From positions 2,143,501 to 2,207,500 of the forward strand of contig JAQPZY010001347.1 in NCBI GenBank assembly GCA_029931535.1: a stretch of 64,000 nt of DNA. The letters run 5' to 3'. Shown piece by piece: positions 45,706 to 55,385 of the stretch. How positions within the stretch are numbered: the stretch's first letter is position 1; each line of letters begins with the position of its first letter. The notes beneath the pieces are model-generated. The model saw nothing but the letters and a program-made list of their open reading frames with translations, was not told the DNA's origin and ran no database searches. A program made the position numbers and the translations under genes. Source of the DNA: Margaritifera margaritifera (Eukaryota; Mollusca; Bivalvia; Unionida; Margaritiferidae).

Positions 45706-46457
45706 TGTTACGACTCTATGGTCTAAGAAAAATGTAACAAAAAGAAAGTGAAACCAACAAATCAAGTAAAAAATCAACAAGCAATTTATTACTAGATAAT
45801 TAAAATGAAAAATCAAAAAGTCACTTACAGTAATGTGTTTTGAAATCCTAATAATCCAATAAGAATGATTGTTCTAATCACAAGTCCTAAATATAGAATG
45901 TTCCGAATTCACGGCTGTGTCCTTGAATGTTATGATGTGCTAATGGTCTCCAAAGTCCTGATGTACTAGAAATCTTGATGTGCTGATGTCAAAATGAAGT
46001 ATTCCAAAATCTCTGAATAAGTTCACATAAATTCCAAAATCATCAATTAAAAATCCAAAATCCAAAAGTTTATGAGCACTGTTATAATCCAATGAATATT
46101 TAAAATAATTCCTCTCTTAGAATTTGGAATGAATTTTCACAACTGTAATAGCTCTTTACAAGACTGATGGTAATGCCAAAACTGAAAAAATGTCCACCAA
46201 ACATGGTATATATAAAGATTGGTCACATGACAGAATGTTCTAGAATATGAGTCATCTTAATGGAATTCTAACTGTAAACAAAATTCAACCTTGACCTTCA
46301 AATTGAGAAAACATATTGATCAAAACAACCTAATTCAAGGACACTAGTTAAACATGTTTTTCCTGATAAACATAAAGATTTAAGCAAATATTAAAGTGAA
46401 GAAACATTTATAATTTCCTAAAATATTTATAATATTATATAAACATCATACATAACA
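45706..46457 (-). repeat. 5' LTR of the Gmr1-like element
   Basis: 752 bp; differs from the 3' LTR at about three sites by eye (two near its plus-strand start, one TAGTAATC/TAGAAATC). In element orientation a TATA-like CTTTATATATACC (about 46205-46218) and AATAAA (plus strand TTTATT at about 45785-45790) fit a U3 promoter and R/U5 polyadenylation signal. Confidence 0.95.
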
Positions 46458-46461
46458 CTGT
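46458..46461. repeat. Target-site duplication of the Gmr1-like element, right
   Basis: CTGT, same as 39863-39866. Confidence 0.8.
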
Positions 46462-46929
46462 ATAATCAGAATACACACATAATAACACCGAGGAACAATT
46501 GGTAAATATTTACTTACTCCTTAGTAAACAATGAATTGGCATGCATGATAGTTTCACTTGGACTAATAATGAGACTAGTGCACTTGTAGAGAAATAGTTC
46601 GATAATGAAGAAAGTGTTTAAGTTGTTAAAAATGCTTGCTAATTTTTTTTTTCTTCAAGTTTGGCTGTTTGAAAAATGGCACACCAGCGGCGCGAAATTT
46701 TCCACTATGGAGCTGTTCTGATATTTTTTTTAATAAAGACGTAAATTTAATGTTAAATCTTGTCTGTAGGGTGTGCTTTAGCATAAATAAATAACAGATG
46801 CACGTGTTAGACATACATGTTTATTTAAGTAGATGTTGTTATAATCAGTAAACAATTTGGTGATAAAGTGCACGTCGCACAATTGGGCATGTGCAGTCAA
46901 ATAGAACGGATTACAATTACATGTGCCGG
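46462..46929. other. Non-coding DNA
   Basis: No gene or repeat family recognised. Confidence 0.45.

Positions 46930-46996
<67 letters not shown>
46930..46996 (+). repeat. (TC)n followed by (AC)n compound microsatellite
   Basis: About 22 TC units then about 11 AC units. Confidence 0.95.
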
Positions 46997-47202
46997 CCTC
47001 TGAATATAAGAGTTCATGTGACATTCAAAGAAATTGAACCGAATTCACCTTAAACAGAAGTTTACGGATTAAGCGTCATCATACCAAAATAATACTATCG
47101 GAAGATTTCATTTGTTTTATGGTGGAGTTTCTCACGTTTTGATCAACCAGTTTTTAAGTGATCTGAATTATTTGTTAATTATTATCTCTATCCCCCACCA
47201 CC

Positions 47203-47205
<3 letters not shown>

Positions 47206-47264
<59 letters not shown>
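47206..47264 (+). repeat. (TC)n microsatellite
   Basis: About 29 TC units. Confidence 0.96.
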
Positions 47265-47267
<3 letters not shown>

Positions 47268-48592
47268 GTAAAAACGTTAAGGGGTTCGGTTGCCATGGTT
47301 GTTTACATACGATGCTGCGATGCTTATTACATTGTATATCAGTATGCATGCGTCATACTGCCTTTCACTCATGGCAGGCGTCATTTAATTTTCTATGTGG
47401 GGGCGGGAGGTTGGCGGTGGAGAGGGGAGCAGGAATTTTTTTTTTTTTTAAAAAATCTCCGACTCCCATATGCCTTGAGCAAAATATTCTTTCTCTGATT
47501 TGTAAAAAAGGAACTAAATATATCCATTACATTAGTTGAAAAAATATATCTTCAGGTAAAGAAAATATATCCTGGTTGAAAAGAAAATCCCATGCACCCC
47601 CCGCCCCACCTTCGTGGAACATACACTATTATTATTATCATTATTATTATTTTTAGCAGCAGTATTATTATATCAGCTGAGTAAGCGTGGTGGGATTTAG
47701 TAGTCACGGCGGCGACGACTACAACAATGTTAAAGTTTTGTATTAAGGTTTCTGAAAGTCATACAACTTCTTAATTAGTTGCTTTGCCTGGATCTATGTT
47801 GTTTGTTCTACTGGTTAGGCCTAACAAACTGCATAGACCCAGATTTGTTAGTGCATTATGCGATTTCAGATATGGGTCTATGTTGTTTCGCAGTTGGATC
47901 TTACTTATACGGGAGAAAATACCTTATAGCATAGATCACACACAGTTTGCCGCAGTACAAAGGAAGAAACTGAGCCCAAGGATCGACCCTTTTTTAAGAT
48001 CATGTATCAGTGTTATTTCTACCTCCGCAATTACTAAGTACATGATGTATATGCCAAATGATTACAGAAAAAAGTTGTTCGAACAAGGATATAACATGTA
48101 ATCCAACAGCATGTGCAATTTTCATGTTTGAGTACAGGTGACGTCAAGAAATGTCAAATGTAAAATTAGATAAAATTGGCCTGATCCTGTATGAATGTAT
48201 GTTCTATAACTTTCGATAAATGTAGTGAAGGATTTCAGCAACGAAGACACCAAGCAGCTGACATATTGATACCTCCATTTTCTTAACTGCTAAAGTCCAT
48301 TTCAGCATGATTTAATAGGTGTACCCCACGAGTTTTCTTAAAGATATCCCTCACCAAATTAAAAATAATAACTACACACCTTTTCCACATAAAAATTCAG
48401 TTATTTTCCGCAGGTAAATGTCAATTTCAGCTAAAAGTATAATGTATAGCAGACAACAGTTTACACGGAAATTCTTATCAAATTGGCCATTTTTGCAAGT
48501 CATTGTGAGTAATTTTCTTCAAGGAATTGTGGGTAGAACTGGTACCTAATTCCCCTTCACATCATGAGTTGTTTCGCCCTGAAACCGGTTTG
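47265..48592. other. Non-coding DNA with one 105-codon open frame of unknown status
   Basis: The frame 47784-48101 (plus strand; SMLFVLLVRPNKLHRPRF ... KYMMYMPNDYRKKLFEQGY) contains a twice-occurring GSMLF motif. It has no recognised domain and no clear promoter or splice sites. The rest holds GGGGCGGGAGG-type and ATT-rich low-complexity patches. Confidence 0.35.
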
Positions 48593-48597
48593 CCTTG
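48593..48597. repeat. Target-site duplication of the K02A2.6-like element, left
   Basis: CCTTG, identical to 53310-53314. Confidence 0.9.
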
Positions 48598-48717
48598 TGT
48601 TTCATGTGGTAGCTTTCTTTATATTCCCCTTTGATGACGTAGTACACAGTAAACATTGATAGTACGGTGTTAATCTAAATATGCTCTCAGTAAATCTATT
48701 TACTGTATATCGTAACA
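48598..48717 (-). repeat. 3' LTR of the K02A2.6-like element
   Basis: 120 bp, TGTTTCATG to CGTAACA on the plus strand; short for an LTR. Confidence 0.95.
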
Positions 48718-48741
48718 TCCTTCCTTCTTTTCACAAAAAAA
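48718..48741 (-). promoter_or_regulatory. Polypurine tract of the K02A2.6-like element
   Basis: In element orientation GAAAAGAAGGAAGGA directly precedes the 3' LTR. Confidence 0.8.
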
Positions 48742-48884
48742 AAAACAAAGAAATAACGAAACTTTGTACATGTAAAACAAAAAAAAATTAAAACACTCTC
48801 TGTGTATGATAATACAGCTTAAAGAACTTGACTTATGTCTAACAATAACTAACTTAACTAGTCTATTTCTGAGTACACATGTTC

Positions 48885-51800
48885 TTAGACAAAATCTTCA
48901 TATTTCTTTGGCGGTTTAATGTTTCTGGTCCTTGTTGATTTGTATGAGTTTTCGAGATTGACCACAGGATGTCCGCTCACTGCTTTTGGTTTGGGCGATG
49001 ATTCCACATGAATTGAATTTTCTTTACACTGAGAACTTTTGCCTTCCATATTTACTTCTTCACTAGTGGCTGTATTTTTACTAGACTTGACACTAGATTC
49101 ACTTGCACTTTGCTCTTCATAAGCTGTTTTTTTTACACACTTTTGATCATTGAAAACACTTGGATCACTGATCATTGGCTCTGGAATGGCTTCTGATGTA
49201 GCCCTGATGTACTTTCGGTTCCTTCTGTATAGATGCCCATTTACATCGACTACATATGATCGTGGTGAATATTGTTCCATACAGGTTCCGAGCCGCCATT
49301 TTCTCTCTCGATCATTTGGTAGAGGCGCCATACGGACAGATTGTCCGATCACCAACTCTGGCAAGTCCTTTGCTCCTTTGTCGTACTGGAACTTGGACTG
49401 CTGGTGTTTCAGCATTTTCTTCTGTCGCACGTTTTCTACTACTTTCGGTTTTAGAAGCTCGTCTGAAATTGGCAATGTGTTTCTAGTTCGCCTGGACATT
49501 AAACGTTGCGTTGGACTGCTGTCCATTCCTTCTGTTGGGGTGTTTCTCCAGTCGAGGATAGCCTTCCAAATATCCATGTTGCTTTTAGTGGCCCTTTTTA
49601 CCAACCCCTTCGCAATTTTGACAGCTGACTCTGCCTTTCCGTTTGACTGGCTATGGTACGGTGATGATGTGGCATGGTCGAATTCCCATTGTTGTGAGAA
49701 TTTACTGAATTCCACACTGCACAGCTGAGGACCGTTGTCTGATATCAGAGTATCTGGAATGCCGTGCCTACTAAAATGACCTTTCAGACAATTAATTATA
49801 GCAGCTGAGGTTGTGTCTGGTAATAAGTCCAATTCCCAGAAATCTGAATAGTAGTCAACTGTAACTAAGTAGTCTGACTGCCTAAATGTGAAAATATCAA
49901 TGGCCACCTTGCTCCAGGGCCTGTCTGGAATATCATGTGTCATAAGCGTCTCTTTCTGTTGGTTTGCACTGTATTCATTACATACGCTACATTTTTCAAC
50001 ATGATCGCGAATTTCACTGTTCATATTTGGCCAGAAGAGTGTGTCGCGAGATTTCCTTAGACATGACTCGACCCCCATGTGACTTGCATGTATTCGCGTA
50101 AGCATTTCACTGCGAAGTGTCTTTGGCACTATTAGTCTGGCTCCCTTGAAAACCACCCCGTCTTGGACTGCTAATTCATCTCGAATCGTCCAGTATTCAC
50201 GAATTATGACAGGTACTTCCGCTTTGGAATCTGGCCATCCTGCCAGAATAACTGATTTTAGTGTTTGTAACGCTTCATCTTGGTATGAATGTACTTGAAT
50301 TTGCTTAAAACGCTGTTCAGTCACATTAACTGTTTCAGCAAAGTTAATTGCTGATAGATCTTGGTCAAGCTTCTGCTGTTGAATGCTGAAAACTTCAATA
50401 GTGTCATCATTGTCCTTCCGTGTTGTCGGTAAGAATGCTCTAGATAATGTATCGGCTATGTACATCTCGGTCCCTTTTGTGTATTGAATACATAAACTGT
50501 ATTTCTGCAGTCTTAAGAGCATACGTTGTAACCTCTTTGGCGCATTTAACAGTGGTTTTCCATAGATTGTTTCTAGAGGTTTGTGATCTGTATGAACAGT
50601 GACTTGAGAACGACCATATATATAATGTTCAAACCGTTCACACGCGAATACTATTGCTAAGCACTCTTTCTCGATCTGTGCATAATGTTTTTCTGCAGTG
50701 CTTAACGCTCTTGAGGCAAATGCAACTGGTTGTCCATTCTGAAGCAATGTTGCTCCAAGCCCTGCTTCACTCGCGTCACATTGTAGAGTTACTTCGTCTT
50801 CCAAATCATAGTATCTAAGCACTGGTTGCTCAGTTACTAGTCGCTTTATGGTGTCAAAGGCTTCTTCTTGTTGTGATTGCCAATACCACAATTTATCTTT
50901 TGTTGTCAATCTTCGCAACGGTTCACATGCTTCTGACAAATGTGGTAAGAATTTGGAAAGATATGTCACTAGTCCAATAAAGCGTTGTACCCCTTTTACG
51001 TCGGTTGGCTTCGGCATGTCTAATATTGCTTGTATCTTCTTTGGATCTGGACGTATACCACTGGACGTGAGTATGTGGCCCATGTAACTTACTTCAGTTT
51101 GTCGAAGCTTCAGTTTGTCCTTGTTCAGCTTTAATCCTACCGCTCTTGCTCGCTCTAGAACACTAACCAGTTTCTTATCATGATCTCTTATGGCTTCTTC
51201 CATGGTTTCGCCTTGACCATATACCAAAATATCGTCCACGATAACTTCAGTACCTTGTAGCCCTTCTAAAGCATCGTGTTGTCTGCGCTGAAATTCCTCT
51301 GGTGCAGACGAAATTCCAAAAGGGAGACGTAACCACCTATATCGGCCAAATGGAGTCCAGAATGTTGTAAGGTAGCTACTTTTTTCTTCAAGTTTTACTT
51401 GCCAAAATCCATCCTTTGCATCAAGAACTGTAAATACTTTGGCTTTTGACACTTTAGGAAGAATGTCATCAATTGTCGGCATCATGTACTTGGAACGCTT
51501 TATGGCTTTGTTAAGATCTTTAGGATCCAAACACACCCTGAGCTTTTTTGGTTTTCTTACAACTACCATACTACTAATCCAGTCAGTAGGTTCCACCACT
51601 TTTGTAATGATCCCTTTGGTCACTAGTCGTTCGATTTCTGCTTTCACTTCTGCTTTCTGGGCAACTGGTACCCGTCTAGGCTGATGCTGAACCGGTTTTA
51701 TAGTTTTATCAATTTCAATGCTGTATGTCCCTGGTAGGCATCCAAGGCCATCAAACACATCACTATAATCTTCAAAAATGACTTCCTTGGTTAGTATTGT

Positions 51801-51950
51801 CTCGGTAGTTTGCACCACACTGTTTACCACGTTTACAGTGATGATGCCCAACTTTACGCTAGCTGCTGCTGACAATAATGTTGTAGCATCTTTGCCGGTA
51901 ATCTCCACAACATGAAATTCCAGATTTTTTTTACTTGACCTACAGTACAT
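48885..51950 (-). CDS. Pol polyprotein: protease end, reverse transcriptase, RNase H, integrase
   Basis: 1,021 codons, open throughout, probably entered by -1 frameshifting from gag at the A-run 51925-51932. About 1-45: end of protease. About 95-280: RT, with RVCLDPKDLNKAIKRSKY, LPFGISSAPEEFQRR and the catalytic EVIVDDILVYG (about 237; VDD in place of the commoner YxDD, usual in this clade). About 300-370: thumb (QRFIGLVTYLSKFLPHLSE). About 390-510: RNase H with QCDASEAGLGATLL, IEKECLAIVFA, VHTDHKPLE and ADTLSRA. About 620-660: integrase zinc finger (HASHMGVESCLRKSRDTLFW, CSVCNEY). DDE triad in AIDIFTF (about 686), LISDNGPQ (about 740) and SNGKAESAVK (about 772). The tail is lysine/serine-rich with no chromodomain. 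It makes the element's DNA copy and integrates it in the nucleus. Confidence 0.96.
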   Translation of the reverse strand: MYCRSSKKNLEFHVVEITGKDATTLLSAAASVKLGIITVNVVNSVVQTTETILTKEVIFEDYSDVFDGLGCLPGTYSIEIDKTIKPVQHQPRRVPVAQKAEVKAEIERLVTKGIITKVVEPTDWISSMVVVRKPKKLRVCLDPKDLNKAIKRSKYMMPTIDDILPKVSKAKVFTVLDAKDGFWQVKLEEKSSYLTTFWTPFGRYRWLRLPFGISSAPEEFQRRQHDALEGLQGTEVIVDDILVYGQGETMEEAIRDHDKKLVSVLERARAVGLKLNKDKLKLRQTEVSYMGHILTSSGIRPDPKKIQAILDMPKPTDVKGVQRFIGLVTYLSKFLPHLSEACEPLRRLTTKDKLWYWQSQQEEAFDTIKRLVTEQPVLRYYDLEDEVTLQCDASEAGLGATLLQNGQPVAFASRALSTAEKHYAQIEKECLAIVFACERFEHYIYGRSQVTVHTDHKPLETIYGKPLLNAPKRLQRMLLRLQKYSLCIQYTKGTEMYIADTLSRAFLPTTRKDNDDTIEVFSIQQQKLDQDLSAINFAETVNVTEQRFKQIQVHSYQDEALQTLKSVILAGWPDSKAEVPVIIREYWTIRDELAVQDGVVFKGARLIVPKTLRSEMLTRIHASHMGVESCLRKSRDTLFWPNMNSEIRDHVEKCSVCNEYSANQQKETLMTHDIPDRPWSKVAIDIFTFRQSDYLVTVDYYSDFWELDLLPDTTSAAIINCLKGHFSRHGIPDTLISDNGPQLCSVEFSKFSQQWEFDHATSSPYHSQSNGKAESAVKIAKGLVKRATKSNMDIWKAILDWRNTPTEGMDSSPTQRLMSRRTRNTLPISDELLKPKVVENVRQKKMLKHQQSKFQYDKGAKDLPELVIGQSVRMAPLPNDRERKWRLGTCMEQYSPRSYVVDVNGHLYRRNRKYIRATSEAIPEPMISDPSVFNDQKCVKKTAYEEQSASESSVKSSKNTATSEEVNMEGKSSQCKENSIHVESSPKPKAVSGHPVVNLENSYKSTRTRNIKPPKKYEDFV

Positions 51951-52984
51951 TTAATTACGCATTTTCCAACTGGTAATAATGTGCTCCCATCATATAATTT
52001 CAGCTTCGTTTTTGTTGGCACCATTCTTGGCTTTTTCTGTTTTGCTATGCGTGATAGAACACTGGTTGATATTACGTTGCATGACGCACCAGTGTCTATT
52101 TGACACTTGATTGACTTCTTATTTGGAGTGTTCGGCATTGACATGGTTACGTTTACAAACCACTGCTTATCGGTAAGGGCATTCAGTGTATAGATTGACT
52201 CATCACTACTACTGTTCGTTTCTTCTACACTGTTAACTTTTGGTCTCGAGCTTTGAAGACAGACTTTTGCAAAATGGTTCTTTTTCTTGCATTTTGAGCA
52301 CACCTTTCCATACGCTGGACATTCTCGCTTGGCGTGTGTTCCACCACAGTACCGACAGTTACTCTGTTCTTCCATTTCTGAAGTACGCTTCTTTTTTTCA
52401 TGTTTGACTTTTTGTTTCGACGCATAGTTCACTTCTTCGGTAGAAGAAAGTTTCCTCATTTGGCTATCTGCTATCTCGCTAGCTCTACACATGTCTACCG
52501 CTTTCTCAAATGTTAAGTCCGGTTCACGAAGCATGCGTGACCTTGCTCCACTGTCTCTGGTGCCTAACACTATTCTATCACGAATCATTTGGCTTTGTAG
52601 CGTGCCAAATTCACATGAGTTGGAGAGACCCCTAAGCCTGGTAACGTAGATGTCTACACCTTCGTTTTGTAATTGATCGGATGTATTGAAAACATATCGT
52701 TCATATATGACGTTTGTCTTTGGAATGAAATGTTCCTTTAGTGCTTTGAGTATTGTACTCACCTTCTTCCGATCGCCGTCCGGAATATCTAAATGTTGAA
52801 AAATTCGATAGCACTCTCTGCCCATAACACTCAACAAAGTAGCCGCGCGAATATTGTCTTCTTTTTTATCCAGACCTGTTGCTATCTCATAATTGTCCCA
52901 TTGAGATTCAAAGAAAGTCCAGTTATCCCTTAGATTACCCTTCACTTCCATTGGAAAAGGCACTGGAAGTTTGCCTGAAGCCAT
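51854..52984 (-). CDS. Gag protein with protease N-terminus
   Basis: Start chosen at ATG 52984-52982 (MASGKLPVPFPM). An upstream in-frame ATG at 53020 exists, but MASGK begins the family-like sequence. Capsid-type helices: NWTFFESQWDNYEIATGL, FNTSDQLQNEGVDIYVTRL. Two zinc knuckles near residues 215-255 of the longer frame (CRYCGGTHAKREC and CSKCKKKNHFAKVC) bind element RNA. Protease motif QIDTGASCNVIS near residue 310. The frame ends at 51854, overlapping pol by 97 bp. GTA-AAA-AAA in the gag frame contains the heptamer A-AAA-AAA, a classical -1 slippery site. Gag packages element RNA in cytoplasmic particles. Confidence 0.94.
   Translation of the reverse strand: MASGKLPVPFPMEVKGNLRDNWTFFESQWDNYEIATGLDKKEDNIRAATLLSVMGRECYRIFQHLDIPDGDRKKVSTILKALKEHFIPKTNVIYERYVFNTSDQLQNEGVDIYVTRLRGLSNSCEFGTLQSQMIRDRIVLGTRDSGARSRMLREPDLTFEKAVDMCRASEIADSQMRKLSSTEEVNYASKQKVKHEKKKRTSEMEEQSNCRYCGGTHAKRECPAYGKVCSKCKKKNHFAKVCLQSSRPKVNSVEETNSSSDESIYTLNALTDKQWFVNVTMSMPNTPNKKSIKCQIDTGASCNVISTSVLSRIAKQKKPRMVPTKTKLKLYDGSTLLPVGKCVIKCTVGQVKKIWNFMLWRLPAKMLQHYCQQQLA
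51925..51932 (-). promoter_or_regulatory. Probable -1 ribosomal frameshift site between gag and pol
   Basis: Eight A in element orientation. In the gag frame they form the slippery heptamer A AAA AAA, and slipping back one base enters the pol frame just after its first codons. A downstream RNA structure was not assessed. Confidence 0.65.
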
Positions 52985-53169
52985 CTTGAAGCGGGCGGGA
53001 AACACGAGGACGACGATCACAAGTCACAAAACTTTCGATTCCGGTCTGAAAACACGATAAATCCAGAATTTGTTAAACAGTCACGTAGTCCGTATATTCC
53101 TGTGTATACCCGATTCCTTCCTGATGTCGACAACGTTTAATTCAGCCTGCATTTGGTGAAAATATTGTC

Positions 53170-53189
53170 TGGTTTCACATCTGACACCA
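53170..53189 (-). promoter_or_regulatory. Primer-binding site of the K02A2.6-like element
   Basis: In element orientation TGGTGTCAGATGTGAAACC starts immediately after the 5' LTR. The TGG start complements a tRNA CCA end, and TGGTGTCAGA is a frequent PBS core in Gypsy elements. Confidence 0.75.
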
Positions 53190-53309
53190 TGTTTCATGTG
53201 GTAGCTTTCTTTATATTCCCCTTTGATGACGTAGTATACAGTAAACATTGATAGTACGGTGTTAATCTAAATATGCTCTCAGTAAATCTATTTACTGTAT
53301 ATCGTAACA
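53190..53309 (-). repeat. 5' LTR of the K02A2.6-like element
   Basis: 120 bp, one base different from 48598-48717. In element orientation it begins TGTTACGATATACAGTAAAT and ends GAAACA. Confidence 0.95.
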
Positions 53310-53314
53310 CCTTG
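53310..53314. repeat. Target-site duplication of the K02A2.6-like element, right
   Basis: CCTTG. Confidence 0.9.
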
Positions 53315-53407
53315 TGTCACTTCACCACATAACTCGTTCCCCTCTGACGTTTTGCTCTCTCTCTGTCTGCCTGTCTCTCTGTCTGCCTGTCTCTCTCTGT
53401 CTGTCTG

Positions 53408-54453
<1,046 letters not shown>

Positions 54454-54454
54454 A

Positions 54455-54510
<56 letters not shown>
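54454..54510 (+). repeat. (AAT)n microsatellite
   Basis: About 19 AAT units; poly-Tyr and poly-Ile frames opposite are artefacts. Confidence 0.96.
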
Positions 54511-54513
<3 letters not shown>

Positions 54514-55295
54514 CAACAACTACAATAACAAATAACAACAGCAAAAAACAACAATAATATAATTTCAGAGTATGAATAAATTTCGTACAAGTTAAAGCAA
54601 ATGTGCATATATTTATATATATAGACACACGCACACACACAGATTTATAAATTTTTTTTGTAAGGCAGTTTCACTATAAGGTGGTATACTCCATGGTTCC
54701 TAGGGACAGCTTTATAATGAGGGAACATTTGGTATCATATCAGATGACTAAAATTTGCATGCATATGCTTTGCATTTCACTTATGCTCAAAAGTTAAGTA
54801 TGAACATGGAAAAGGAAACTAAAATTAAGCTAATTGACGTTTGTAGTTTCACATCAGTAAATAATTTGGATAGTGTAATTATTACATTTTACAGCTTTTG
54901 TTTGAGTCTGTTTTGGGTTAAATACTTTAAATAAATCACAGTAATGAAGTAGAAAATCCAAGCGTTTTTAGTGTTGGATACTTTTATGATATTATTGAGC
55001 AATATAGTTTTCAAATGGCCTCTATACAAAATGTTAGGTACTGGGAATACATTTACTTCATATTAAAACATATCATCATGGTATGTAACATTTATAAGAA
55101 ATAAAAGTTAGTCATTTATTTCTGTAAGGTAACATAAGAAAAAATATTCATGTCTGTTCTTGTAAAAAGTAACTGTTTGTGTGACAAGTTTAAGAATGTC
55201 AAATTTAATCACAAAATATACAACATTAATACAATTTAAAATATTCAATAAGAAATAAGGAGATTGTGTTGACATACATGCTTTATATCATTGTA
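54511..55295. other. AT-rich non-coding DNA
   Basis: Nothing recognised. Confidence 0.45.
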
Positions 55296-55385
55296 AGTAT
55301 GTATGTATGTATGTATGTATGTATGTATGTATGTATGTATGTATGTATGTATGTATGTATGTATGTATGTATGTATGTATGTATA
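55296..55385 (+). repeat. (GTAT)n microsatellite
   Basis: About 22 units of the same tetranucleotide as in the 8-29 kb array, but without the flanking array sequence. Confidence 0.96.

Larger units (their letters stand above)
39867..46457 (-). mobile_element. Full-length Gmr1-like Ty3/Gypsy LTR retrotransposon (integrase before RT)
   Basis: A 6,591-bp element bounded by two 752-bp LTRs and 4-bp target duplications (CTGT). Read on the minus strand the domain order is Gag, CCHC knuckle, protease, integrase zinc finger, integrase core, reverse transcriptase, RNase H, then polypurine tract and 3' LTR. RT and RNase H are of Gypsy type, but the order is that of Copia elements. This is the defining trait of Gmr1-like elements, first described from Atlantic cod. 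The two LTRs differ at only about three positions by eye, so the insertion is recent. The single long reading frame is interrupted by one extra base and one nonsense codon. A solo LTR of the same family lies at 60824-61575. Confidence 0.93.
48598..53309 (-). mobile_element. Full-length Ty3/Gypsy retrotransposon (K02A2.6/Mag-like), apparently intact
   Basis: A 4,712-bp element with 120-bp LTRs and 5-bp target duplications CCTTG. Minus-strand order: 5' LTR, primer-binding site, gag with protease start, -1 frameshift site, pol (RT, RNase H, integrase), polypurine tract, 3' LTR. This is the usual Gypsy order, opposite to the neighbouring Gmr1-like element. The two LTRs differ at one base by eye (GTACACAG/GTATACAG), and neither coding frame has an internal stop. 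It is a very young and possibly still competent copy. Confidence 0.95.

Noticed and set aside
39867..46457. A Copia element, or a rearranged ordinary Gypsy element
   Set aside because: RT and RNase H motifs are Gypsy type, and integrase passes directly into RT in a single frame with intact flanking LTRs, so neither explanation fits.
49150..49728. 192-codon plus-strand frame inside pol
   Set aside because: Antisense shadow of the integrase coding region.
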